64,000 bases of DNA from Dermanyssus gallinae (GCA_003439945.1 QVRM01004838.1:206501-270500), one strand, 5' to 3'. Numbered from the stretch's first letter, positions 10,560 through 22,980 are shown. The notes: generated by a model from the sequence alone, not told the origin. Numbers and translations are program-made.

Positions 10560-13500
10560 ATATATTATAAAACATTTATTCATTGTAATTAATCACCGAC
10601 GGTGGGAACATGACAATTGGGTCCCTGCGAACGTGTGCACGTTTACGAAGGGTCCAATGAAGGAACCAACCATCTCTGGAGGGTTCCCCGGACCGAAGCC
10701 GCGTTGCCCCGTTGCACATCCAGCGATTGACGCTGTCTGAGAAATTCGCCCGCTCGCCTATCACCGCTGGCTAGACCTAGTCGCTTCCCGAACTTCTGTA
10801 GCAAACCGCGAGTGGACGGACCCGGCCCGCCAAGTGTCTCGAAGGCAAGTGGGTAGAACCTGTACGGGTACCCGATGTTCTGGTATTTTCTTACCTTGCC
10901 TGCCTCGGCGAGAGCTAAAGCATATCCGGCCCGGGCCGCGCCAGCACTAACCATTGAAGGGGCTAATGAGTCAGTAACTGTCGCGTCCCAAACCAGCATG
11001 CAACCGCTCTCGAACGGGGTTAAGGTCAGACCGTCGGGTCTCTTTCCGCCTTCTCTATCCAGTCCGACGGGTTCCAGGACGCACGGTAGGCCACTGGAGC
11101 GTAGGGCTCTGCTGAAGGTTTGGTTCAGAGCTTGGTGTCGGGCTCGCCTACCTGCGCTGACGATACAGTATAACCCGTGGCGTCCATCCGGCTGGACGGC
11201 GTCACCGCAGACGCAGGTATGAGCGTGCACAAGGTCCGTCCCCAAACAAAGTCCGACCGCGATTCTCACCGACTCGTCATCTAGGAGTGTCCCGATCCGA
11301 GCACAGGGTATGGCGTGGAGCCATGCGCCCGCCCCTTTAGAGGAGACGGCGCGCAGCCTGGCCCTATCAGCGTCTGTGGCGCTTTCCGCGATGAGATTTT
11401 CAACCCTTTGCTCATGTAAAGCCGCCGACCAATCTCTCTGGCGTCCAGCTTCGGCGGGCTCGTGGCCGCACAGGGCAACTGCTCTACGGCGGCTTGTTTC
11501 TGAGCGATCTTCTAGGTCCGTAAGAGCGACTGAATCGAGGTGTGATTTAGCCTGTTGTAAAGACCTGTGGAGGGAAGCTACCAGAGCTACCTCCGATAGG
11601 ACAATAACATCAGGCAACCCTAGACCACCCCAAAGAACGGGGAGTAGAGCTTGTTGACGTGCTTCTGCCGATAGACTGAGATTCAAAAGAGCCTCAACCG
11701 TAGTAAGCACGCTGTCGTTTAGTTGCTCAAGGAGTCCCGGAGCAAGCGAGCAGTCTGCACCTCGAAACAGGTGATTGAGACGTAGGGCCGAAAATGAAGA
11801 TCTCAGAAGAAAAAGGCCCCGGTGAGATCCTACCAAAGGAATGCGTGACATCGCATGCTCTAGTTTTTCTATCCACCTTTCGAGAGTTGCCGGAACTCCC
11901 TCTGGGAATAGGGGGACGCCTAGTAACTCCAGATCCGTGCCAACAGTCCTGCATCCTGGGAGAACCTCTAGCACCTCAGAGTCGGTAGCACCTCCTACGA
12001 CATGAACCTCGCACTTTGCAGGATTTAGGGCCAGGCTACTCCGCTCCGCGAACTCGATGACTCTGTGGATGTCCCTCAGAACTGCATCAGGTGCCCCGCC
12101 CAGTACACCGTCGTCTAAGTACCATGTGTTTAGAGGGCACTCGAGAGAGTCGACTAACTCCTTGATACCCAGGCAAAACACGGGGGGACCCAACGGGTCG
12201 CCCTGCTGCACCCCAGTTTGCGACATTATGGTATCATACGGCAGAAGAAGGCAAGATGGCTCTTTATAAGCTAGTTCCACCTGGTGGAACATACTCGGTG
12301 CCCAAGCCTTGACCGCATTTAACAGGTGGTCCCTCCGAATGGTGTTAAAGTCGAGCTTGACCACAAGGGTGGCTCCGTAACGAGACTCCAAGAAGGACCG
12401 AGTTGAATGCACCGCGGCCTCGCATCCTCCCGGTGTCGCAAACCCGAGCTGATGACAACCAAGAGCACCTGATACTTCCGCCTTGTTTTCAAAAATGCAG
12501 ATCTTTGCCGCCAGCCTTCGGATTACGGATGAGCATGCGATGGGCCTCACATCACCATCTTTCTTCTTGAGGGCAAAAAGTCGGGCGCCGAAGATAAGGG
12601 GTCGCCAGTCGGGGAAAGGCGATCCCCATCGAAGAAGATCGACGACCTTGGCCAGGGCAGCCGCGAGCCGGTCTGCGGCAGCCCCTAGCGCGGGGGCCAA
12701 CAGGTCTTGTAAGAGCCGGGGTCTGATGAAATCCAGGCCAGCTGCTCAACTACGAGAAAACGTTTGTATGGCAGACCGGACGCTCTCGCCTGATGTAGTT
12801 GATGGCAGGAGCACGTGAGGAGGGCTAGGACATATTAGGAATGAGGGCGCGGGAGGGTGCTTATCCAGCAGCACGGCTGTCCTGCTGGGCTTCTGCGCTA
12901 GCGTGTCTTCTGAGATCAAGACCCTAGCCGCCGAAGAAACGTCGCCTTCCGAAAGCTTGGTAATGGCTAGCCGGACGGTGTAGACCGTCCGCTGCCGTGA
13001 AGGTTGGTTTGGGACGGGGCTACCGCTAAGGTCAAACCGTTTTCCATCAGTAAAATCGCGGAGGTTCTTCCGGACGATAACCGCCAACGAGCGGTTATCT
13101 TTCCCACCATCGGAAAGGCGGAGGACGACGGGCGCGAAAGAGAACAGAGCAAGCCAGGCAGTACTGTCGTTGTTATCTGCGACTGAGCACAACATCTTAG
13201 TGAACACTTCGGCAACTTGCCTACGTACTGATTTCGGCAAGATGCGGACCAACCGCCAGCGGCGAGTGACAACTTGAATGAGACTGTTTAACTGATCCGC
13301 GGTAAACCGAGAGTTCGAGCGCTCTGACTCGTCGACTATGTTATGGGCACCCCCTCCGTGCTTCGCCGTAATGTGTCGACGCATGCCTCTTCGTGTAAAC
13401 GTAAGTGCGCAAGTTGGACAGGGGACTCTATTAGGGTCCGACTGCCCGGACCGCGGGCTGGCGAGCCCGTGGTAAGGCCCGTTGTCTCCATGATCTGTCA

Positions 13501-13620
13501 TTATAAGGCGAGACCTTTTAACTTGCCCACTACGGAGAGCAGCCTCATTGGAGGTCGCAACACCTACTCCAGTGATCTTAACACCACGGATAACTCAGGC
13601 CTGATTCAATGGCGTTAACT
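10560..13620 (-). mobile_element. R2-like LINE with restriction-like endonuclease
   Basis: The element is read from about 13620 (5') to about 10560 (3'). It has one long open frame, a short 3' UTR of about 80 bases after the stop, and an A-rich 3' end (ATAAATG, then AAAAAAAAATAG) running into (TA)n at 10534-10546. No LTRs are present. The 5' boundary is not sharply defined: the frame is open to a stop at 13595, and an (ATT)n tract starts at 13641. No target-site duplication is evident, and I cannot identify a 28S, U2 or other RNA-gene target in either flank. Its GC content is clearly higher than that of the surroundings. Confidence 0.8.
10643..13501 (-). pseudogene. RLE LINE single ORF: C2H2 finger, RT, CCHC, endonuclease; one in-frame TGA
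   Basis: The 5' part (13501-12749) gives 251 residues with a C2H2 finger (C28, C31, H43, H48), then a low-homology linker. A TGA at 12748-12746 interrupts. The same frame resumes directly and runs through 12700 to the stop at 10643 (about 700 residues). Numbered from the codon at 12700, RT motif A has LDF with D117, motif B is QQGDPLGP at 165-172, and motif C is YLDD at 194-197 in place of the usual YADD. A Cys-His motif starts at CVCG (496) and ends at H508-x3-C512. The endonuclease has RPD (554-556), WDATV with D572, and KVRKY (602-606), as in R2/R4/NeSL-type RLEs. The product would do target-primed reverse transcription in the nucleus. With only one stop, this is a young pseudogene or a readthrough case. 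The clade within RLE LINEs (R2, Hero, Utopia and others) is undecided. Confidence 0.85.
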
Positions 13621-13624
13621 TCCT

Positions 13625-14531
13625 TTTATTGTGCAGCCGCTATTATTATTATTATTATTATTGCTGCTGCTTCTTAAGTGAAACACAGCTGTTATTGGCA
13701 TTGCGGTGGCTATGTTCTAGCATCAACATTTAGTAAAGCAGCCGTTAGAATTCGAATTTGAATGACAGCGGCGTGCTGCTAAAGCCTACGGACCGTTACG
13801 CCGATGGTTTCGTTTCGCTTCATCATGACGTGTGGATCTTCAGCCTCATGGCTGCTCGTGCGTCTGTCGCATGGCGACACACAGTACACCAAACTGATCA
13901 CTAAGTTACAAACATTACTCTGGTATGCAACTCCCTGGGTTTACCATACTGCACACACACGAATGGACGTGTTTCCTCAGAGCTCGATGTGCACACGTCC
14001 GCACTTCTTGGCGTCCGCCACCACTCTGTATATTATATATATATATATATATATATATGACTACGTTTACTTTAAGAAATAAATATAGGTTTTGTATTTT
14101 GAAATATATGAAGGATACTTAAAAGACTAGTTATATATTTTTCTTGCGGTGAACTTTTAATAATAATAGTGGGGGTGGATTATAATGCACCATCTCTTTT
14201 ATTGAGACGTCGGTGTTCCCTGTTTCCGATCATAGTCCGAATATCGTCCACTTCAGCATTCAGCTGTCTAAACTGGAAACCATGAAAACCAATTTAAGAG
14301 TGGTCGGTCCAGGTCTTGACCTCACGGCCTCCCGAATTTATCAACTGCTTCCCATAGTGCGCTATATATCAGCGCTATATAGAAAACTGCCAGACGCATC
14401 GGCGGCGTTGGCATGCTTTTGCCCAGTGTAACGGTCGATGAAGGTTCAAATTGTATATGATGACATTGTTATGTTCATAATAATATGCCATCTTGAAATG
14501 TATACTTATTGCCAAACCAACCTTCATGTTC

Positions 14532-14563
<32 letters not shown>

Positions 14564-14820
14564 TATTTCCGTATTGGTCTTACACGAAAGCCGTGTTCTC
14601 GACGTAGAAGCATGCGTCATATCGAGATCAAACTCGCGGCTCAGGAAATAAGAATCGTAGACCTCTTTTATAGCACTGGTTCTGGACTATATATATATAT
14701 ATATACGACAGCGGGTCGGCAGGTTCTAGTACTTTGAAGTTTGCTAGGTCTAGACCACCAAGGTGCTCCGGTTCGTTTTGCTTTTAAGCGCCATTCATTC
14801 GCGTCAATCGGTGGCGGTAC
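13625..14820. other. no recognised gene; short microsatellites
   Basis: Contains an (ATT)n run at 13641-13662 and (TA)n runs at about 14034-14058, 14534-14560 and 14687-14704. Nothing else is recognisable. Open frames across the TA tracts encode Ile-Tyr repeats and are artefacts. Confidence 0.5.
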
Positions 14821-14824
14821 TTAG

Positions 14825-15762
14825 TATTCGAGTACGGTTCAAAGCAGACCATGTGTCCTAAGGTAATGGAAATGTTGCACACTGCTTATGGTGATCAAGC
14901 AACGTCTTGACATATTACGTATACGTGGAGGACTTTCGACACCAATAACATAAGAAAACGTCAGAGTGTTCGTAATATCTCACCCAACAATCGCCAAGTT
15001 GCAATCAGGGAGATAGCTGAGAAATTGGCGATATATTATGGATCAGTTGCGACATCTTCTTCTTGCAACGTCTTGACTGATATTTTATGCGTCAGAAGAC
15101 TTGCGGCCAATTTCGTTTAAAAATGTTGAATGTCCATCAAATTAACGCCCGTTGGGAAATGCCCGAGTTGGACGTCCATGGTTGCCGAGGGTTCCGAATT
15201 GTTTCAGAGAATGATTACAGGAGATAAATTACGGGCATATGGTTACGACATCGAGACCAAAGCCCAATCATCCGTGGTGCTTCCAAGGAGAAGGTCGATC
15301 AAAGGAATTCAGACAGAGCAGATTCAACACCAAGGTTAAGTTGACTGTTTCGCCGTCTGGTTCTGCGGTCCATAGGGAGGAATACTACCGGGACATTTCA
15401 AGAAGATTGCGCGAGAACGTTCGACGCAAGAGGCCTGAACTCTGATGACAGATCTCTTGGATTGTCTATCACGGAAATGCACCGGCACATCATCACTGAT
15501 TTCCAATTATTTGATAAAAAGTTTGATTTCAATATTTGTGCAACCTCACTCACCATTCACCAAATTTGGCTCCGTGCGACTGTTTTCTGTTCCCGCGGTT
15601 AAAAATTTAAGGGACAACGTTTCGAGACTATAGTGGAGATAAACAAACATTTACTGGAGCAACTCAACCCGATTCCAGAAGACGCGTTTACACATTATTG
15701 GAGAGATGGGAAGATGGTACAAGTGCATTTCAGCTTTCAGAAACTTTTGGAAGAATAAATAA
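14825..15762 (+). pseudogene. decayed mariner transposase
   Basis: Collinear pieces of a mariner transposase can be read on the plus strand: MLHTAYGDQATS (N-terminal helix-turn-helix), RQVAIREIAEKL, RRLAANFV, then MITGDKLRAYGYDIETKAQSS near 15210-15270 (first catalytic D region), HGNAPAHH near 15470 (normally HDNAPAH, so the second D is G here), and FTHYWRDGK near 15690. Multiple stops and frameshifts separate them. It resembles the intact mariner at 59937 in order and motifs but is a diverged, dead copy. It ends next to a (TA)n tract at 15762. Confidence 0.8.
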
Positions 15763-15889
15763 ATATATATATATATATATATATATATTTTACAGATACG
15801 TATCAGATATACGTATTTTATTTTTCGATCCGCCCTCTTATATATATATATACATACCCGACGCAGCGCATTTCAAAGGACGTACATAG

Positions 15890-16605
15890 CAAAGAAGGTT
15901 GTAAGCACTCAAATGTTGAGCACGCATACAATTTCACATCACTCGCTTTAGATTATTATTAGTGCCTGGAAGCCATATATGACGAGAATATCGCTTACAT
16001 GCACATTGGTTAAGCTGAATAGCATTACAGAAAATGAGATCGGGTGATTCTTTTCGGCACAGGATCTCAGTTTGTATCCAAAGAGGTAACGGCGAGGTAG
16101 GGCCGTTGGCAATTTCCGACAGTCCTTGACTGACCCTAGCCGGCGACTGACGCATACGTGCGAATACGTTACACACGAACAGTATTTACAACTGTAACGA
16201 CTTATGCGTGTTGTAATTATGTTTACTGTCGCTTGTCGGTGATCGTTGCAACAATGCTAGTTAAATGAAATCTCCTACAAGTTATATCGGTCCACAATAG
16301 TACAATATATCCTTCTATATACGTATTTGCACATACTATATATGCGTGCATGTTGCTTCTCTGCCGGCTGCCTTGTCCGCTTAGAACTAGTCACGGTACC
16401 TGCTAGAACTTTACGATGCATTGATCCTTTCACGCAATTTGTTTGTGATTTTCTTCGAAGCGTTTAACCTTTTGCCGACAACAATAATAATTATAGTAAT
16501 AATAACAGTTCTTAATTTGTCTACCTGCCTATAGCTGTGTCATCTTTCCGGCGAAGTGAAATAGATTCTGCTAAAGAGGGTGAGTTCTACGTCGTGTACC
16601 GTACG
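15890..16605. other. no recognised feature
   Basis: Mixed-composition sequence with no family match, no terminal repeats and no long array. Confidence 0.4.
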
Positions 16606-16610
16606 GACCG

Positions 16611-16611
<1 letters not shown>

Positions 16612-16695
<84 letters not shown>
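16612..16695. repeat. (TA)n microsatellite
   Basis: About 84 bases of uninterrupted TA, one of the longest in the window. It is followed by CAA/CAG-rich sequence. Confidence 0.95.
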
Positions 16696-16696
<1 letters not shown>

Positions 16697-17099
16697 CAGA
16701 AACAACGGCAACCGTAACAGCAGCAGCAGAGTAGCAATAAAATAGGCATCAGAGGTTCATGCTTCGCCTCCTACGCACACGTCCCACTAAACAACATCGC
16801 CGATCGAATCGAAGCGCGCGCAATCTCAAAGCGACAAAGCGCTGCTGGTAGGCAGGCTATCAGCAGCGTTGGGAGCAATGCAGGCAACGTATGTAAACAA
16901 TGAGCTGAATAACAGAATAGATCCGCAAGCACCCTTCGAGTGGGTCCACAGGCCAATAGAAAACGAAAAACAAAATAATGACTACAATTATAGCAGTAAT
17001 GCCGCAAATGCCGCAGCAGAAGTTATAGCGATTAGAACAGCCGTAGAGTAATTACAGCTGTCTTTAGTGGACAACAATAAGGCAACCGCCGCAGTAACA

Positions 17100-17346
<247 letters not shown>

Positions 17347-17399
17347 CAACAACAAACATTTGCGATAGCAGTACGTTTACTTGTTGTAATAATGTTTAG

Positions 17400-17800
17400 T
17401 CGGGTTAGTACCGATACCAATGTCGACAATAAAAGAAACAACCGCAGCGAACGGAAAAACCAACACGAAACGACTAGCAATGGCGACAATAGACACGCCC
17501 GCAACAGCTCATAGAGACGACAGCAAAGACGGCCAGAGATAGCCAAAATATAAAACAACACCGCGGCAAGAGTACAGTGATGGACGAAACTATGACAAAC
17601 GAGCTCTCGAAGGACCTCCGAAATACAGAGCGGGTCAATCGGCGTCTTTAAAAGACGTTGTCATGGAACTAGCTATGCAGAAAACAATTGTTCCTAGTTC
17701 TAAACTGAAATAATTATTGACATTGGGCAATACCGAATGACTCCTATGATTCATGTTTATAGTAGAATGCGTATATCCAATATAGGTATGCGCATATTTA

Positions 17801-17831
<31 letters not shown>

Positions 17832-18430
17832 ACACTTCTTACTAATTTGGACGTATTGCCTCTAAGAGAATATGCCGCTAAACAATTCTTATTGAAAATA
17901 TGAGGAGAGCTTGGGCTCGATGCCAATTAGTGGCGCGTGACTTCGTGGAACGTTATTTCTGGCGTGGATAAGTTTTATGAACTACGATCGACTGAGTCCG
18001 ATAAAGAATGCAAGGAGGTCTAAAAAACGTATTAGGTATTTTAGTTATCAGATTTATGATCTTGATATATATTGAGACAGGTTATCTGTAAAAAAGCATG
18101 TTAATTAAACGACTGACTGATTGATTCTCAGATATTTCGCTTTATGTAGATCTCTTATTTATTTCATCAAGATGGACGCGCAGGTGGTAGTTGGGGCCAC
18201 GCAGGGCCGAGGTGAAAAAATAAAAAAACACATTTTTAGACCCGCGACTGAATCCTCTCAGCGTCGTGTCGAGGTCGCGTTACGTCACCTCAGAGTCTTT
18301 TTACAATAACACCACGCGTTGCCTTCGCGTATGCCTCATCAACGTTGCTGCAGTTGTTGCTTATACTGATATGATAGTGGTGGCATATGCGTTAAGCAAG
18401 TTGCAAAAGCAATACCTTGGACTGAGCACA
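17400..18430. other. no recognised gene
   Basis: Contains a (TA)n run at 17808-17831. The rest is unassigned AT-rich sequence up to the (TA)n tract flanking MITE M2. Confidence 0.4.
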
Positions 18431-18462
<32 letters not shown>

Positions 18463-18465
<3 letters not shown>

Positions 18466-19292
18466 GATGTTGCAGGACAGTGTGAAGATTGATTATAAGA
18501 ATTGTTGAGCTTGTTAAAGCAAATGTTTTTCACAATTCCGTGGTTGCGGAGTAACTAAGATTCTTTGGCGGGCATGTCGAGATTGAGTGCATGCATAAAT
18601 GACTTTTTCCCAGAAAGATTTGAAAAGCGATATAGGGAATTGTATAGCTCGTTAAATTAAAAACTTTTTAATGGAACATGGTCTCCTAAAAGTCTCGTTT
18701 CGGAGTGAGAGTAATATTATTAAAATCCGTAACACTGGTGGTGTTGCCCGACATAGAAGCATAAAATGTGCAATTGCGAGACAACATGGTCGTTTAAGAG
18801 AAAATCGCAAAAAGTTAAAATCTTTTATTAGCTTTCACGCTAATTTTCTCAGAATTATAACCCTACGATCACTCACATCGCTCAAAACTAGCACATTCGG
18901 GCAAATGCGTATTTCACGACGATCAACCTGTACCAAATATATGGCAATAAGAGCCGTGATTGCGGAGTAATCGAGATTAAGTGCATGCATAAATGACCTA
19001 CTCCATCAAATGAATCACTCTAGGTCATGTATGCGGGAACTCAGTTTTGACATGCCCGGCAAAAAATCATAGTTACTCACGAACACGATCGTGTTCTTAG
19101 TTTCTGTATAGGAGGTCTGGTTGTCTTGCAATGGCACACTTTATGCTCCTATGTCGGGCAAAACAATACCCGTGTCACACATTGTAGTAATATCACTCTC
19201 ACTTCAAAACAAGACTTCTCAGAGAAAAATATTTGTTTTAAGGAGCTATACAATTTTTATTATCGATCTTCAAACTGTCCTGGAACACCCCG
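18463..19292. mobile_element. MITE M2 with TA-flanked terminal inverted repeats
   Basis: The left end reads TA-CAGGATGTTGCAGGACAG. The reverse complement of the right end reads TA-CGGGGTGTTCCAGGACAG. Similarity continues inward for at least 60 bases (TTGAAGAT-GATTATAA-AATTGTTGAGCT type match). The interior has direct and inverted sub-repeats: GCGGAGTAA...GTGCATGCATAAATGAC near 18546-18605 recurs directly at 18963-19000, and a related inverted block lies at 19020-19075. There is no coding capacity. The TA dinucleotides at both ends and the long (TA)n at 18434-18462 fit a Tc1/mariner-type target. Confidence 0.75.
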
Positions 19293-19299
19293 TACATAT

Positions 19300-19314
19300 A
19301 TATTTTTTTTATAT

Positions 19315-19347
<33 letters not shown>

Positions 19348-20080
19348 CAGCTGGTCCAAGAGTGTTGCGTAATACTCCCCAGTTATCGCTCTTCCACTCT
19401 TTCTCGTTTAGTCAATTAATAAAATACTTTTTGTATCTCAGAATACGGTCGCTAAAACTTTTTCGTTCGAGATGTGCCTCTTCACCCTGGTGGACCGGCA
19501 TTTCGCCGGATGCGATCCACTCCCTGTTGGCATCTAGTTTTTGTCCCATTGTTGTGCACCGTACTGTAGCCGCTTTGCTTAATTGTTTTTCATGCATACA
19601 TGCTGATGCAATACTTGAAGTACTGCGCCATAGCTAAGGGCCATCTCTATTTCAATTAAAGCTATTCCGATCGGCGGTCTTCACGTGCCTGTAGACGTCT
19701 CTCACACGTTTTATGCGATGCGGTTTTGGCTGTCCAAAACGTAGTTGTCCTCTGCGCCTCTGTATCCTCTTAGCAATCCGCATGATATGTACGTTTGTTG
19801 CTTCCGAAGAACGTCTCTCCCTCTCTCCGGCGTTGTAGTCGGCATGAGCTTTTTGTAGACAACCGATGGTACGAACTTTTTGATCCACCTTTTTAATAGA
19901 TCGTTATGAGTAGAACTTTTAGTTGTTCAGCAAGCGTTAAACCGCTCTCGCGTTTTCCTCTTGCTGCTCTTTTTGCTCGTGTACGTCTCAAATTCTTCCA
20001 TCTCTTCATTAGACTTTGTAGCAGCATTCACAAGGCCCTCAATTTCGTGAGTAAACGACATTCGTTTGCTCTATTGTCGT
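19300..20080. other. no recognised gene
   Basis: A (TA)n run lies at 19319-19348. The rest has short open frames on both strands without motifs. Confidence 0.4.
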
Positions 20081-20104
20081 CGTGGTGGCCATCGCCATTG
20101 GGTG

Positions 20105-20222
20105 CCGAGTTGTTGTTGTTATTGTTGTTGTTATGATTGTTGTTATTATTGCTGTTGTTATTGTTGTTGTTGTTATTATTGTTACTGTTGTTGTTGTGGT
20201 TGTTGTTGTTGTTCTCGTCACC
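20105..20222. repeat. (GTT/ATT)n triplet array
   Basis: Mostly GTT triplets with ATT and GCT variants. The open frames across it are repeat artefacts. CpG-rich unassigned sequence follows to about 20560, then an (ATT)n run at 20583-20620. Confidence 0.8.
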
Positions 20223-20583
20223 ATTATCAAGTCGTCGCTATTTGGTCGGGATTGTTGTTCGCAGCGGCCGAAGAAAGAGGAAGGAGTTTGTCAGCTTTTC
20301 GTTGACTCATCGGCTCAAGCGGCGCGACCCCGCAACGAAAATAAATCGGGTAGCGGCGGGGGCGTGTGCGGTGAGCTGAAAGCTGAACGCCTGTGTTGCG
20401 CCCGGCGCGTGATGCGGCTCCTCCGAGCTGAACTTGTCGCGATATGGCGACGGTATTGTCTTGCCTGTCCGTTGTCGCTTTGTTTATGTTGACGTGATGA
20501 TCTTGTCTCCATGGGCTCACCGAACCGAACTGAGCGAACAGTGAGTGACTGATTTTTCCGTGCTCTCCTCTTGCGCTTTTATC

Positions 20584-20620
<37 letters not shown>

Positions 20621-20814
20621 AAATGATGTTAAGTGGTCCCCGACACTCAAGCAATAATAATAATGATAATAATATAAACAACATTTTAGACGTAATTTAA
20701 TTAATATATTAGTAGTTGAGATACATGTACATATTGGTAAAAATAAATGGTTGCTTAAAATATATATTATTGTAATCTGCTAGCGAAAAAACAATCCTTA
20801 TTTTTTTTCGGATG

Positions 20815-21000
20815 GGGATGACAAGGTCTGACTCTCAGCCAAGATTTAACGTCCATGGAACTGCTTTCCGCATTACTTGATAGACGGACCCCCATAAATA
20901 CAAATGTGCAACGGTGGGGCTCGAACCCGCGCACCTATGTGTCTCCGCCGGTCGCGAGGCGTAGACGCATGCCACCACGCCACCGGGCTCGACATGATCT
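20815..21000 (-). mobile_element. tRNA-derived SINE, family S1, copy 1
   Basis: On the minus strand, about 20990-20885 has an A-box-like GGTGGCGTGGTGGCATGCG and a B-box GGGTTCGAGCCCC at tRNA-like spacing. A tail follows with GGTCCGTCTATC, GGACGTTAAATCTTGGCTGAGAG. Two other minus-strand copies (32560-32745 and 55670-55830) share the head and tail in the same order. The split boxes and dispersed copies indicate a SINE and not a functional tRNA. Confidence 0.8.
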
Positions 21001-21043
21001 GCTATCGACGAAACTCTAAGTGATCAATATCTAATTTGCTTCG

Positions 21044-21047
21044 TAAC

Positions 21048-21078
<31 letters not shown>

Positions 21079-21112
21079 TTTTTAAAAATATAAATACGTC
21101 ATAAAACTTGAG

Positions 21113-21144
<32 letters not shown>

Positions 21145-21147
21145 CAT

Positions 21148-21192
<45 letters not shown>
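21044..21192. repeat. interrupted (TA)n array
   Basis: Three TA blocks at about 21047-21073, 21114-21140 and 21150-21190, separated by AT-rich sequence. Confidence 0.9.
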
Positions 21193-21193
<1 letters not shown>

Positions 21194-21199
21194 ATTATC

Positions 21200-22870
21200 A
21201 GTCTGTCTTCTACCAAGCTACGTGTTGTGTCTATACATACGTGTGTACATGCGCATGTAAGCAAACGTAAAACGTCGTTTCGATTAGTAATACTTCACGT
21301 CTCTTAGCTGTAAAAAGAACAACGCCGGTTGAGACTGACCGGTATGAAAACGTTCGGGAGAACGCAGCTCTGGGCGCGTTTTTGTTCTGTATGTGTTGTG
21401 TACAAATAGAGCGCCCACGCCATGCACGAATTAATTCTGCTTGAAACCAGTGAGCCGATTATGATGATGATGAGGAAGAGGAAGAAAAGGTCATGCCGCG
21501 TTCTTTTTCTCATCAAGGTTGGGGATATGTTCAACGCTCCACAAACAACAACAACAACAACAACAATAACATCGACAACAACAACAACAGACGCCAAGCA
21601 GACGCGGGGCTGACGTTGGGGGAGGGTCGGGAGGTGACGGTCTTTACGCCAACGTGAACGTTACACCAGAGCGACAGAGATTGTCGTTCATACAGATAGA
21701 TCGGACGAGCAAACCAAGCAAAAATCACTTATTTAAAAACGAACTCAACTGTGGCGGCATCATTGTTCGACGCAGTTAAGTCACCACGTCAACTCAATCA
21801 CACCGGAGCGAAAAGCACATGCATGAAGCTTTTGAATTGAAGCCATGACGCCTATCATCGTAACGAAGCAATCACACATCGATCTTGCGAAACAATCTCA
21901 AAAGCATTTCTTGTCTGTCGAAAGCCAAACGACGTAACTTGCAAACATATATACGTATGTATGTGTATATATATCGTTTTTTGTAACAATACGCAGTTTG
22001 TCTATTAATAATACATAGAGAAGCGATCGGAAAAATTGCGTATACATTTTTTACACATATTATTGTTTTCACTTCTCCTAAGATTGTACTACATACATGT
22101 TAGAGACTTGCTCGTTAATACAGTCTATTGAAATCATCATTAACACGCGTGAAATGTCCTGCAAATGCCTGTAACAAAAATGAAGACACAATTTTTCGAA
22201 ATAAAAAATAGTTTATAGTTGTATGTTGGGTTTAGATAAGTAGGCAATTAAAAAAAAAACTTTTTTTCTCTCTCTAATCGCATTCGATACCAACAAGAAA
22301 ATATGATTTGCACTGCGTCAAGACTTAATAAGCATTGTTATTAATTGATAGATGGCTCGTCTGGCAAATGTCTACTGGTTCAGGCAAATTACCACTAGAA
22401 GTGGAAGGCTTCAACGGACCCCCTTTGGCGCCACTCGTATCAGGAAATGATGTTTCTCGTTCTGTCACGAAACTTTTCATAATGCTTTTCTTGAACTGAC
22501 CCTCTTGCATGCAGCTGAATACGTTTTTAATAAGTATATATATATATGTACATTTGTGTGTGTCAAATTGTAGTTGGTATCATGGAGAGTGCAGGTGTTT
22601 CTATAGGCCCTTCTTTTTTATGTGCCCAACTGGATGAGGTCAAGGTATCTCTTACGCAGAGGCCCACCGTTTAGTCATAACTGACCAAATCCTGGCGCGT
22701 CTGAATGATATGATGACCCGCTTTAGATATAATAACCTGATTGTGCTGTCGATGACCTTTCTTGTTCAACCGACGGCATCTGGTAGGAACCTGTCAAGCC
22801 AGGCTTGAGAGCCATGTCGCTCACGCTGCAACTAGATCTATTTCACACAGCACGCCGGTGTAAACTGTTT

Positions 22871-22911
<41 letters not shown>

Positions 22912-22980
22912 TTCAACACTGTTTAACGATCTACAGAGATCTAAACGATGTTTCTATCTAGCTTTGTTAGCTACGTATTC
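21200..22980. other. no recognised gene
   Basis: A short CAA run lies at 21540-21592 and (TA)n at 22877-22910. No element ends or protein motifs are recognised. Confidence 0.4.

Noticed and set aside
10500..10660. Site-specific insertion of the RLE element into an rRNA or U2 snRNA gene
   Set aside because: Neither flank resembles 28S, 5S or U2 sequence. The 3' flank is (TA)n and a MITE.
10875..12818. Plus-strand frames of 60-115 codons across the RLE element
   Set aside because: They are antisense shadows of the minus-strand RT and endonuclease frame.
20885..20990. Possible functional tRNA gene (A and B boxes)
   Set aside because: The box context recurs with a common non-tRNA tail in three places, and I cannot fold a proper anticodon arm. 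It is better explained as a SINE.
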